The notes under the pieces: model-generated
Told to the model about the DNA's origin: nothing
The model's database searches: none
Seen by the model: only the letters and a program-made list of their open reading frames with translations
Shown: positions 35,688 to 45,336 of the stretch, in pieces
How positions within the stretch are numbered: position 1 is the stretch's first letter
Layout of the letters: the number at the start of each line of letters is the position of its first letter
Made by a program: the position numbers and the translations under genes
Source: an uncultured delta proteobacterium
Lineage (GTDB): Bacteria; Myxococcota_A; Polyangia; Polyangiales; Polyangiaceae
Direction of reading: 5' to 3'
DNA: 49,691 bases
NCBI GenBank assembly: GCA_903906315.1
Contig: CAIVJW010000264.1
Span: 1-49,691 of the forward strand

Positions 35688-35939
35688 CTACTTCGCGAGC
35701 TTCATGATCGTGCCTCCAGCACGGTTCGCCCAGTAGGTGGCCGTTGAGTCGGCGGTGATACCGACGGGGTCCGCCTGGCCCATTGCGAGCGTCGTGAGGC
35801 CGCCGCAGCCAGGGAGCCCGACCCTCGGCCGGGGTCGGATCGATCCGAGCCCCGCTGTGCAGGGCTTCTTGGGTGCCCTGCACCGGCATTCATGCCTCCT
35901 GCGTCTACGAAAGCAACGACGTAGGTTTGTCAGCTTCAT
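35688..35939 (-). pseudogene. 3' remnant of a YWTN-type beta-propeller repeat gene
   Basis: An 83-codon open frame whose last 38 or so residues read LTTLAMGQADPVGITADSTA then YWANRAGGTIMKLAK. This matches the repeat of myxobacterial propeller proteins (GIAVDATNVYWTN then GTVMKVPK). The N-terminal part is Arg/Cys-rich and not coding-like, so the gene has lost everything but its end. Upstream lie a 14-bp palindrome (35835-35848), a perfect 9-bp hairpin (35857-35865 with 35875-35883) and the transposase fragment, consistent with truncation by an insertion event. Nothing else recognisable is seen in 35940-36023. Confidence 0.6.
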
Positions 35940-36023
35940 ATCGCACTTTGTGAGATCGATCTTCGCCGCGGCTGCGCGCGGCGCTTTCGCAGCCTCATCG
36001 CACCGGACTAGCGTCCCGTCATC

Positions 36024-36461
36024 ATGGGACGGATCGAGAAGGCCGTGGGACGGGCGGAGCTGGGCGACCCTCGTCGCAACGAGCGCGCGCTACTGCTCGT
36101 CGCCAGCATCGTGCAGGGGCAGACGAGCGATACCAACGCGGTCAGCGGCGCCGGACAGCCAGCGCCGTGGGGTCATGCGATGGGCGCCTACCGCTTCTTC
36201 AACAACGAAGCACTTGAACTGCCGCAGATCTACGCGATGGTGAAGAGCTCGCTCTGCGAGCTCGTGCCACTCGGAACGCGCTGCTTCGTGGCGCACGACT
36301 TCTCGGTGGTCGACGACTCGAAGCACCCTTTTCGCACCTATAGCGAGGTGCAGGCGGACTCTCCGATCGTCCTCTCGGCGTCCGTCGTCGACTACGCGGT
36401 TGAGCTCGTTCCGGACATCGAGGCCTTCTGGGGAGCCCGGAAGGCGAAGCCGGCGGACTGA
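36024..36461 (+). pseudogene. truncated IS4/Tn5-like transposase fragment
   Basis: 145 codons from the ATG at 36024. Residues 1-100 resemble the N-terminal DNA-binding part of Tn5-like transposases: ELGDPRRNERALLLVASI and GAYRFFNNEALELPQIYAMV. These are followed by the region around the first catalytic Asp (FVAHDFSVVDDSK). After about residue 105 similarity stops and the frame ends at 145, where a full protein would be 400-480 residues. The rest of the catalytic DDE domain is absent. Codons are less GC3-biased than neighbours, which suggests foreign origin. No clear terminal inverted repeats were found. Confidence 0.7.
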
Positions 36462-36555
36462 CGCGCAGATCGCGCCGGAGACCCGAGGGCGCGCAGGCGA
36501 AGAACGAGACTGGGTGAGCAGGCTCCGGGCTCTTCGATCACCGGACGGCTGCGTG

Positions 36556-36885
36556 TCAGATCCGCTCGAAGACCGTCACTGCGTCCCCTTGCACCAGCAC
36601 CGCGCGGCGCGCCTCGTCGCGGCGCGCGAGCGCGAGCGCGAGGCGGCCGCGGCCGAGCGTCGTGTACGGGCACCCGCCGTTCGACGATCCGGGAAGGTCG
36701 GGGCACGGCTCGGCGACGAGGGCCGAGGCGCGCCCGTCCCACGCGTCCGCGAGCGACACGCGGCGGACGGGCGTGCTGATCGTGAAGAAGATCTCGCCGA
36801 GGTCCGGCGCGATCAGCGTGCCCAGCATGGGCGCCTGCAGCGCGAACCGCGAGGCGGGCGCCCAGCGCGCAATCGGGGCCAACAC
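36556..36885 (-). CDS. hypothetical protein, 109 aa
   Basis: Begins at a GTG at 36885; an in-frame stop lies about 35 nt upstream, so it cannot extend far. Codon third positions are strongly G/C, supporting a real gene. The protein contains LGEIFFTISTPVRRVSLADAWDG and ends DAVTVFERI, with no recognised motif, signal or membrane segment. It lies beside the transposase fragment and could be the surviving end of a larger gene. Confidence 0.5.
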   Translation of the reverse strand: MLAPIARWAPASRFALQAPMLGTLIAPDLGEIFFTISTPVRRVSLADAWDGRASALVAEPCPDLPGSSNGGCPYTTLGRGRLALALARRDEARRAVLVQGDAVTVFERI

Positions 36886-36922
36886 GGGCCGCGAGGAGGC
36901 GCCGAGCGCGCGAGCGCGTCAA

Positions 36923-36941
36923 GGGCGCGCCCGCCGCGCCC
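36923..36941 (-). terminator. probable terminator of the EF-hand gene
   Basis: GGGCGCG (36923-36929) and CGCGCCC (36935-36941) form a perfect 7-bp stem with a 5-nt loop, 9 nt beyond the EF-hand gene stop. Confidence 0.5.
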
Positions 36942-36950
36942 CGGTCGGGC

Positions 36951-37274
36951 CTACAGCGGCGGGAGCTGCGCCTCGAGCGCCGTCAGCGCGGAGGAGAACT
37001 CCTGCCAGTCGATGTGCTTGTCCGAGTTCGTGTCGAGCTTGTGCATCACGGCGAGCACCCAGAGCGGGCGGGTCAGGCGGTTGCCGATCGCGGCGTCGTC
37101 GAGCAGCGTGTCGAGCTCGGGCTTGCTGATGCGGCCGTCGTGGTTCGCGTCGTACTCGTCGAACATCGACCGCAGCGCGTCGGACGTGAACGCGCCCTTT
37201 CTCGCGATCACGAACGCGCGGAGCTTGATGGCGAGGGCGCGCTCTTCGCCCGACAACTCGAGGGACTTCGACAT
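36951..37274 (-). CDS. EF-hand calcium-binding protein
   Basis: 107 aa from the ATG at 37274, with AGGAG upstream. Two EF-hand loops are visible. Loop 1 is DANHDGRISKPE (42-53) with all ligand positions and the central Gly. Loop 2 is DTNSDKHIDWQE (81-92) with the ligands but Lys in place of the loop Gly, which may lower affinity. There is no signal peptide, so it is probably a cytosolic calcium sensor or buffer. The target is unknown. Confidence 0.85.
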   Translation of the reverse strand: MSKSLELSGEERALAIKLRAFVIARKGAFTSDALRSMFDEYDANHDGRISKPELDTLLDDAAIGNRLTRPLWVLAVMHKLDTNSDKHIDWQEFSSALTALEAQLPPL

Positions 37275-37345
37275 GAGGACTCCTCTCCCGGTTCGGAGGG
37301 CCGGATGATGCCAGGGTCGGCGGCGCGTTTCGAGCGCCCGGTGCG

Positions 37346-39448
<2,103 letters not shown>

Positions 39449-39487
39449 GGAAGGGGCCAACCTAGTCGCCGGGCAACCCCTCCGCAA

Positions 39488-39517
39488 GCCGGGGGCCCCG
39501 CGCGCGCGGCCCCCGGC
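39488..39517 (-). terminator. strong stem-loop terminator of the redox module
   Basis: GCCGGGGGCC (39488-39497) and GGCCCCCGGC (39508-39517) form a perfect 10-bp stem with a 10-nt loop, 6 nt past the stop of the NrfD-cytochrome gene. It separates the module from uvrB. Confidence 0.6.
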
Positions 39518-39523
39518 GCGGGG

Positions 39524-41533
39524 TCACAGGCTCGGGTTCGGCGCCGGGGGCGGGCAGCCGCCGTCGACGACCGCGCACGCGGCGGCCGACTGCTCGCGGC
39601 TCCAGCGCGTGTGGCACGCGGCGCACTTGTCCTCCTGGTTGAAGGCGCGCTTGCCGTCGTGGCACGACTTGCAGCGGTGCCCCCACTCGATGAACGCGTC
39701 GCGGTTCAGCGAGTCGAGGTCGCGCAGCGACGTGCGCTTCATCTTGTAGAGGCTGGTGTGGCAGTCGGAGCACGGCAGGTTCGCCGTGGTGACGTGCGCC
39801 GAGTGGCTGAAGAAGACCGGGCCGAACTCGCGGTCCTTCGTCACCATCAGGCCGTCCGCGAGGCGCCACGGGAGCGCGAGGTCCTTCGGCGCGGTGAGCT
39901 GCTGGCCGCCCATGCGTTGATGGCAGAGGCGACAGCCTTGCTTGATGTCGAACGACTCGGAGCCGTCGTGGCAGTGCCCGCAGCCGCTCATCTTGCCGTA
40001 TTCGCACTCGATCGTCCCGACGTCGACCTCGGACATCCGGTAGGGCTTCGGGTGGCAGTTCGTGCACGGATTGGCGTTCGAGCTGATGTGGCGCTCGTGG
40101 CTGAAGACGACCGGCCCCGGGCTGTTGGCGGCCCGCGGAAAGTGGTAGTCGGGCGGCAGCGAGAGCGTCGGGCGCGTGGGAAACGAGAGCTTGCGGAGGC
40201 CCGAGCTGATGACCTGATGGTGGACGATCGCCGGCGGCGCGTCCGGCTCGAAGACCGCGATCAGGCCGAAAACGCCGATGAGCGTCGCGAGGATGAGCGC
40301 GCCCTTCCAGGTCGCGACTGGCGACCGCGTGACGCCCGGGCCGGGTACGTCGGTGACCGGCGCGTTCTCGTGGTGGTGATCGTCGCCCGCGGGCGCGCCG
40401 GCCTCGCCTTCGTGGCTGTCGCTCTTCGGGAACACGGCGAAGTAGCGGGCCGTGAGGCCGAAGACGAAGAAGCCGCACGCCATCACGAACACCGTCGACG
40501 CCGCCTCGAGGAAGGTCGGGAAGTAGACGTTGCCGGCGTAGCGCTCGATGCCCGTGATGCTGACGTTCAGCCGGTTCAGCACGACGCCGAGGATGACGAG
40601 CACCGCGGAGTAGAACAGCCCCTGGTGGCTCGACCGGACGCGCTTCGAGAGGAAGAGCAGCGCCGGGAGCACGACGCCGAGGCCCATCTCGAGCAGGAAG
40701 AGGTGGCTCTCGGTGCTGCCCTCGAGGATGAGCCCGAGGCTGCCGCGGTGCGCGAGCGTGCCCATCTTGAGGAGGAAGTAGATGCCGAGCACGAGGGAGA
40801 TCCACCGGCCGAGCGAGCCGAGCAGATCCTTGTGCAGGCTGACGCCGAAGGCGCGGTGGCTCAGCGTCGACTCGAAGATCGTCATCGCGAGCCCGACCGA
40901 GATGGCCGACACCCAGAACAGGACGGGCAGCATCGGCGTGTACCAGAGGCCGTGCAGCTTGTTCGGCGCGATGACGTACAGCGTGCCGAGCGACGACTGG
41001 TGCAGGGTCGAGAGCAGCACGCCGAAGATCACGAGCACCGGGGTCAGCGCGTGCATGACCTTGAGCGCGCGGTGCAGGCGGAAGCGCTCGAGCACCACCG
41101 GGCTGAACTCGAGCGCCAGCACGGTGAGGTAGAGCGTGACGCACCACGCGACCTCGAACATCACCGAGTGGTGGTTGCCCCAGACGAGAGGGTGCCAGAT
41201 GCGGTACGGGCGCCCGAGGTCGTAGAGCAGCGAGACGGCGACGAGCAGGTAGCCGAGGAAGGCCGTCAGCACCGAGGGCCTGAGGATGGCCTCGTACTTC
41301 TTGAGGCCCATGACGTAGACGATGGCCGCGACCGTGAAGCCGCCGGCGGCCAGCGCCACGCCGCACATGACGTCGAAGCCGATCCAGAGCCCCCACGGGA
41401 ACGCGTCCGACAGGCCCGAGGCGGCGCCGAGGCCGCGCCCGAAGCGCACGATCGTCGCGTAGAGGCCGACGCAGAAGATGATCAGGAACGCGATCCGCCA
41501 GAAGGTGATGCGCACGCGCGGCAGTCGCTTCAT
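39524..41533 (-). CDS. NrfD/HybB-like quinone-interacting membrane subunit fused to a hexaheme cytochrome c
   Basis: 669 aa. Residues 1-370 form a polytopic NrfD/HybB-type subunit (about ten helices, with GFDVMCGVALAAGGFTVAAI, YDLGRPYRIWHPLVWG and NRLNVSITG). A His-rich linker (about 384-390) and one further helix (410-428) lead into a periplasmic domain. That domain carries six CxxCH heme sites at Cys490, 518, 534, 588, 621 and 637. NrfD-family subunits exchange electrons with menaquinone; the heme domain would pass them to or from periplasmic carriers. The gene overlaps the ferredoxin gene by 4 nt (ATGA), so the two products should form one complex. A quinone:cytochrome oxidoreductase role, by analogy with Qrc of sulfate reducers, is inference. 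Confidence 0.93.
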   Translation of the reverse strand: MKRLPRVRITFWRIAFLIIFCVGLYATIVRFGRGLGAASGLSDAFPWGLWIGFDVMCGVALAAGGFTVAAIVYVMGLKKYEAILRPSVLTAFLGYLLVAVSLLYDLGRPYRIWHPLVWGNHHSVMFEVAWCVTLYLTVLALEFSPVVLERFRLHRALKVMHALTPVLVIFGVLLSTLHQSSLGTLYVIAPNKLHGLWYTPMLPVLFWVSAISVGLAMTIFESTLSHRAFGVSLHKDLLGSLGRWISLVLGIYFLLKMGTLAHRGSLGLILEGSTESHLFLLEMGLGVVLPALLFLSKRVRSSHQGLFYSAVLVILGVVLNRLNVSITGIERYAGNVYFPTFLEAASTVFVMACGFFVFGLTARYFAVFPKSDSHEGEAGAPAGDDHHHENAPVTDVPGPGVTRSPVATWKGALILATLIGVFGLIAVFEPDAPPAIVHHQVISSGLRKLSFPTRPTLSLPPDYHFPRAANSPGPVVFSHERHISSNANPCTNCHPKPYRMSEVDVGTIECEYGKMSGCGHCHDGSESFDIKQGCRLCHQRMGGQQLTAPKDLALPWRLADGLMVTKDREFGPVFFSHSAHVTTANLPCSDCHTSLYKMKRTSLRDLDSLNRDAFIEWGHRCKSCHDGKRAFNQEDKCAACHTRWSREQSAAACAVVDGGCPPPAPNPSL

Positions 41534-42324
41534 GACTCGCCTCCCTTCGCGGGGCCGGCCGGCGCTGGAGGCCGCTTCGTGCCCGCGCCGAGCGCGGCCT
41601 TCGCCTCCCTCGCGAGCTTGATCCTGCGGCCGATCGTGACGTACGCGCCGGTGAGCAGGAGGCCGCCGATGCTGACGACCGCCGGCAGCTTGTTCAGGAT
41701 GGCCCAGGTCAGCCGCGGGTACGGGTCCTTCATCAGCCCCGTCGGCAGCCCGAGCTCGCCGAACGGGATGCTCGACAGGTAGAGCACCGACGTGCCGCCG
41801 GCGAGGTGCTCGCCGTAGACCTCGGGCACGTACTTCTTCGGCTCGGCGGCGAGCCGCTCGTGGGCGAGGGAGAGGAGCTCGTCACGGTCGCCGAAGATGG
41901 TCGCGTGCGCCGGGCACACCTCGGTGCACGCGGGCTGCTGGCCCTTCATCAGCCGCTTCTCGTGGCACATGATGCACTTGCCCATGCGCGGCAGCGGCGT
42001 GTCCCACTGATACTTCGGGATGCCGAACGGACAGGCCATCACGCAGTACCGGCAACCGAAGCACTTGTCCTGGTCGTAGGTCACCGCGCCGGTCGCGTTG
42101 CGGTTGAGGGCGCCGACCGGACAGACCGACACGCACGTCGGCTCGAGGCAGTGCATGCACTGGCGCTTCACGTAGAGGCTCTTCTGCTTGCTGATCGCGC
42201 ACCACGTGTACGCGTCGAGCTGGTCGACCTCGGAGTAGCGCAGGTCGTTCGTCTCCTTGCAGACGAGGGTGCACGCGCCGCAGCCGATGCAGCGGGTCAG
42301 ATCGGTGAGGATGGAAGCTCCCAT
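41530..42324 (-). CDS. HybA-like ferredoxin subunit with four [4Fe-4S] sites and C-terminal helix
   Basis: 264 aa from the ATG at 42324, with AAGGAG upstream and an in-frame TGA two codons before the ATG. Sixteen Cys fall in four groups: 12/15/18/22, 56/59/64/68, 88/91/94/98 and 117/120/133/137. A membrane helix (about 216-236, AVVSIGGLLLTGAYVTIG) anchors the C-terminus, as in HybA. Unlike HybA there is no Tat signal and none can be added upstream. The protein is either cytoplasmic or carried out by an unseen partner. It probably wires electrons to the fused NrfD subunit encoded next. Confidence 0.92.
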   Translation of the reverse strand: MGASILTDLTRCIGCGACTLVCKETNDLRYSEVDQLDAYTWCAISKQKSLYVKRQCMHCLEPTCVSVCPVGALNRNATGAVTYDQDKCFGCRYCVMACPFGIPKYQWDTPLPRMGKCIMCHEKRLMKGQQPACTEVCPAHATIFGDRDELLSLAHERLAAEPKKYVPEVYGEHLAGGTSVLYLSSIPFGELGLPTGLMKDPYPRLTWAILNKLPAVVSIGGLLLTGAYVTIGRRIKLAREAKAALGAGTKRPPAPAGPAKGGES

Positions 42325-42359
42325 GGGTCACTCCTTGCTGCGCCACCCGGGGCGTGCGC

Positions 42360-43013
42360 TCAGCGCGCGTCCAAGAACGTCCTCTGAAAACGAGCGCGCT
42401 CGTCCACGGGCAGCGCGTCGAGGCTCGTCGCCCCTTCGGTCCCGCTCGCCGACGCGAAAAACTTCACGATCCGGCCCGCCTCGGACCGATGCCATCGCGC
42501 GGCGTCCTCGCCGACGACCATGCGCCGGGTGTCGGCCGCGAGCGCGACCGGCCGGATGCTGCACAGCCAGCCGTGCCCGTACGGGCTCTGCGTCACGTGG
42601 CCCGCGGTGAGATCCGCGTTCGCGCCGACGACCTCGCCGGTGACCGGCGCGTGCACGGTGTAGCTGTGCAGGCCCTGGCGCACCGTCGCGAGCGGGTCGC
42701 CCTCGCGCACCTTCTGGCCGGCCTCGGCCACGACCACCTGGTCGACCTTGCCGAGCGCCTTCGCCACCGCGCCGTCGACGCCGACTCGCCACGTCCCGTC
42801 CGGCTCGAGCCGCGCCCAGGCGTGACTCCGGTCGAGGAAGAGGCCCTGTGGGAACTCCAGCTCCGCGGTCGGATCCGAGTCCGAGGTCGCGACGAGGTTC
42901 CACATCTCCGTCCCGCCGTCGGCCCGCAGGGCGAAGCGGCTCTCCGCGTATTGCACGAGCAGATCCAGCAACAGCAGCCCGACGATGAACGACACGACCG
43001 AAATGGCAACCAT
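42360..43013 (-). CDS. membrane-anchored GcvH-like protein lacking the lipoyl lysine
   Basis: 217 aa from the ATG at 43013, with GGAGG 8 nt upstream; a GTG at 43022 would overlap that site. One N-terminal membrane helix (about 1-20) precedes a domain at about 55-155 that matches glycine cleavage H proteins: DRSHAWARLEPDGTWRVGVD, HAPVTGEVVGANADLTAG and PYGHGWLCSIRP. Where GcvH has ESVKA with the lipoylated Lys, this protein reads RQGLHSY with Leu at the Lys position (115). It cannot carry a lipoyl arm there. It lies 35 nt before the ferredoxin gene, so it probably serves the redox complex in a structural or regulatory way. Confidence 0.85.
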   Translation of the reverse strand: MVAISVVSFIVGLLLLDLLVQYAESRFALRADGGTEMWNLVATSDSDPTAELEFPQGLFLDRSHAWARLEPDGTWRVGVDGAVAKALGKVDQVVVAEAGQKVREGDPLATVRQGLHSYTVHAPVTGEVVGANADLTAGHVTQSPYGHGWLCSIRPVALAADTRRMVVGEDAARWHRSEAGRIVKFFASASGTEGATSLDALPVDERARFQRTFLDAR

Positions 43014-43141
43014 GGCCGTCACCTCCGCTCCGCGCGGGACGCGCGAGGACGCTGGGCTGCGCAGGATCGCGCGCCGTCACCCTCGTCCACTCCACCGACC
43101 TCGTCCCGGTCCCCGACGGGGGATCGAGACGTCGCCCGTCT

Positions 43142-43747
43142 TCAGGCGGGCTTCGCCGTCGTCACCTTCTCGAGCGTGACGCCGGCCTTGCGGGCCTCAC
43201 GCTTGACCAGGAGCTTCTTCACGAAGTCCGCGAGCTCGTCCTCCGTGAACGGCTTCTGCACGTAGTCCGTCGCGCCGTCCTGCATGGTCGCGACCGCCGT
43301 CTCGATCGTGCCGTAGCCGGTGATCACGGCCACGTCGACGTCCGGGCGGAGGTGCTTCACCGCCTTCACGACCTCGACGCCGTCCATGATGGGCATCTTG
43401 AGGTCGGTGAACACGAAGTCGTACTCGTGCTTCTGCAGGAGGCCGAGCGCCTCGGGTCCGTTCTCGACCGTGTCGACGTTGTAGCCGGCGACGACGAGGA
43501 TCTTGCGGAACGAGTCGAGGATGACGGGCTCGTCGTCGACGGCCAAGATCCGAGCCTTGGGGTTTGGCAGCTCGACGCGCTTGAGGCTCTTGGCCTCCTC
43601 CGAGAAGTCGAGCCGGATGTACTTCGTCAGGATCGTCTCGCGCTCCTGACGCGCCTTGCGCTCGGCCCTCTTGGCGAGCTCGTGGCGGATCACGATGTCG
43701 GCGATGACGAAGCAGATGATGCTGATGCAGACCAGGATGGCCGCCAT
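43142..43747 (-). CDS. membrane-tethered single-domain response regulator
   Basis: 201 aa from the ATG at 43747, with GGAAGG upstream. Residues 3-20 form a membrane helix, followed by a charged helical linker (about 21-60) and then a receiver domain (about 65-190). The domain has the acidic pair Asp71/Asp72, phospho-acceptor Asp115 in DFVFTDLKMPIMDG, Thr143 and Lys165. No DNA-binding or enzymatic output domain follows. It starts 2 nt after the sensor kinase gene, so the two are cognate. Membrane attachment suggests it acts on a membrane protein, perhaps the redox complex, rather than on DNA. Confidence 0.9.
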   Translation of the reverse strand: MAAILVCISIICFVIADIVIRHELAKRAERKARQERETILTKYIRLDFSEEAKSLKRVELPNPKARILAVDDEPVILDSFRKILVVAGYNVDTVENGPEALGLLQKHEYDFVFTDLKMPIMDGVEVVKAVKHLRPDVDVAVITGYGTIETAVATMQDGATDYVQKPFTEDELADFVKKLLVKREARKAGVTLEKVTTAKPA

Positions 43748-43749
43748 GG

Positions 43750-45336
43750 CTACCTTCCTTCTTCCGTGCGGTGGTCGCGCGGCTCGGGCGCGCGCGCTTC
43801 GTGGGTCCCCAAGCCGGGGCGTCTCGCTTCGCCCCGAGGCCCGTCGCCGTCGGCGGCGAGCGGCAGGCGCACCGTGAAGCAGGTGCCCTTGCCGAGCTCG
43901 CTCTGGACGTCGATGCTCCCGCCGTGGCTCTCGAGGATCCCCCACGAGACCGCGAGGCCGAGGCCCGTCCCGCGGGCCCCCTTGGTCGAGAAGAACGGCT
44001 CGAACAGGTGCTTCAGGTTCTCGGCCGAGATGCCGGCGCCCTCGTCCTCGACGAGCACCTCGAGCGTCTCCTTGCCGGCCGTCCTGCGCGTCGTCACGCG
44101 CGCCTTGCCGCCGCCGCGATCGCTCATCGCGTCCGCCGCGTTGAGCAGCAGGTTCACCAGGACCTGCTGGATCTGGTTCTCGTCGGCGTGCAGATCGGGC
44201 AGCCCCTCGGTCAGGTCGAGATCGACCGTCACCCGACGCAGCGCGAGCTCCGCGGAGACGATCGCGACCGCGCGCAGGACGATCGTCTCGAGCTTCGCCG
44301 TCACGCGCTTGGGGGGCGTCTTGCGCGCGAAATCGAGCATGCCCTTCACGATCTCGCGGCAGCGCTTCGTCTCGCGGACGATGACCTCGAGGTCCGCCTT
44401 CATCTCGGGCTTGTCGTCGGCCCGCTTGAGGAGGAAGGACGCGTAGGTCAGCACGCCCGTGAGCGGGTTGTTGATCTCGTGGGCGACGCCGGCCGCGAGC
44501 TGCCCGACGGACGCGAGCTTGTCGGCCTGCGTGAGCTGGCGCTGGCTCTCGGTGATGCGGGCCGTCATGTCGTTGAAGGCACGGCCGAGATCGCCGAGCT
44601 CGTGGGCGGCCGTCGCGGGCACGCGCGACTCGAGGTCGCCCGCGGCGACGCGCCGGGTCGCCGCGACGAGCTCCTCGACGGGGCGGATGATCAGGCGTCG
44701 GTTCAGCCACCAGAGCATCAGGCTGCTCGCCACGAGCGCGACGCCGGCGAAGACCAGCATGCGCAGCTGGCTCGACGCGAGCTCGCGGTCGACCTCGTCG
44801 AGCGACATCGTGACGTCGAGGACGCCGAGGACCTTCTTCTGCGGGTCGTGCTCGTGGCACGCGGCCGACGAGCAGCTCTGCTCGTTCTCGATCGGCGCGA
44901 TCATGCCGAGGACGTGGCGGTTGTCGGCGGTGAAGAACGTGCGGGCGCGCTCGCGCGCGTCGAGGTGCTCGATCGGCCGGTTCTCCGCGTGGCACGCGTA
45001 ACAAGCCTCCGCGCGCTTGTCGACCGATCGGCCGACCTCCCTGGCGTCGGAGGACAGGACGATCTTGCCCTCCTTGTTGAACACGCGGACGCCCTTGATG
45101 CCGGGCTGCCTGCCGATGGCCTCGATCTGCCGCTTCAGGGCCTCGCGCCGGTTCTCGAGCATGTCGTGGTGCGTGGCGCTCTTGATCGTCTGCGCGAGCT
45201 GGTCGGCGCTGTGGTCCACCTGCCGCACCAGCGCGGCACGGTGCGCGCGCGAGCTCGTCGCGGCGAGCGCGCCGATGGTCAAGCCCGTGACGACGCCGGT
45301 CGCGACGATGATCTGCGTCCCTATGCGCGTGCGCAT
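43750..45336 (-). CDS. sensor histidine kinase with periplasmic cytochrome c-type heme motifs
   Basis: 528 aa from the ATG at 45336, with GAGGT upstream. A periplasmic sensor region (about 28-190) lies between membrane helices at 7-27 and 192-212. It contains CYACH (Cys112, Cys115, His116) and the wider-spaced CSSAACH (Cys155, Cys160, His161), both plausible covalent heme sites. HAMP (213-265), HisKA with VAHEINNPLTG (His286) and an HATPase domain (NLLLNAADAM, DEGAGIS, GTGLGLAVS) follow. Redox or ligand sensing through heme is likely. It heads the module of receiver, GcvH-like, ferredoxin and NrfD-cytochrome genes. Confidence 0.92.
   Translation of the reverse strand: MRTRIGTQIIVATGVVTGLTIGALAATSSRAHRAALVRQVDHSADQLAQTIKSATHHDMLENRREALKRQIEAIGRQPGIKGVRVFNKEGKIVLSSDAREVGRSVDKRAEACYACHAENRPIEHLDARERARTFFTADNRHVLGMIAPIENEQSCSSAACHEHDPQKKVLGVLDVTMSLDEVDRELASSQLRMLVFAGVALVASSLMLWWLNRRLIIRPVEELVAATRRVAAGDLESRVPATAAHELGDLGRAFNDMTARITESQRQLTQADKLASVGQLAAGVAHEINNPLTGVLTYASFLLKRADDKPEMKADLEVIVRETKRCREIVKGMLDFARKTPPKRVTAKLETIVLRAVAIVSAELALRRVTVDLDLTEGLPDLHADENQIQQVLVNLLLNAADAMSDRGGGKARVTTRRTAGKETLEVLVEDEGAGISAENLKHLFEPFFSTKGARGTGLGLAVSWGILESHGGSIDVQSELGKGTCFTVRLPLAADGDGPRGEARRPGLGTHEARAPEPRDHRTEEGR

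Noticed and set aside
42360..43022. Functional glycine cleavage H protein
   Set aside because: The lipoyl-lysine position is Leu, there is an N-terminal membrane helix, and no glycine cleavage genes are near.
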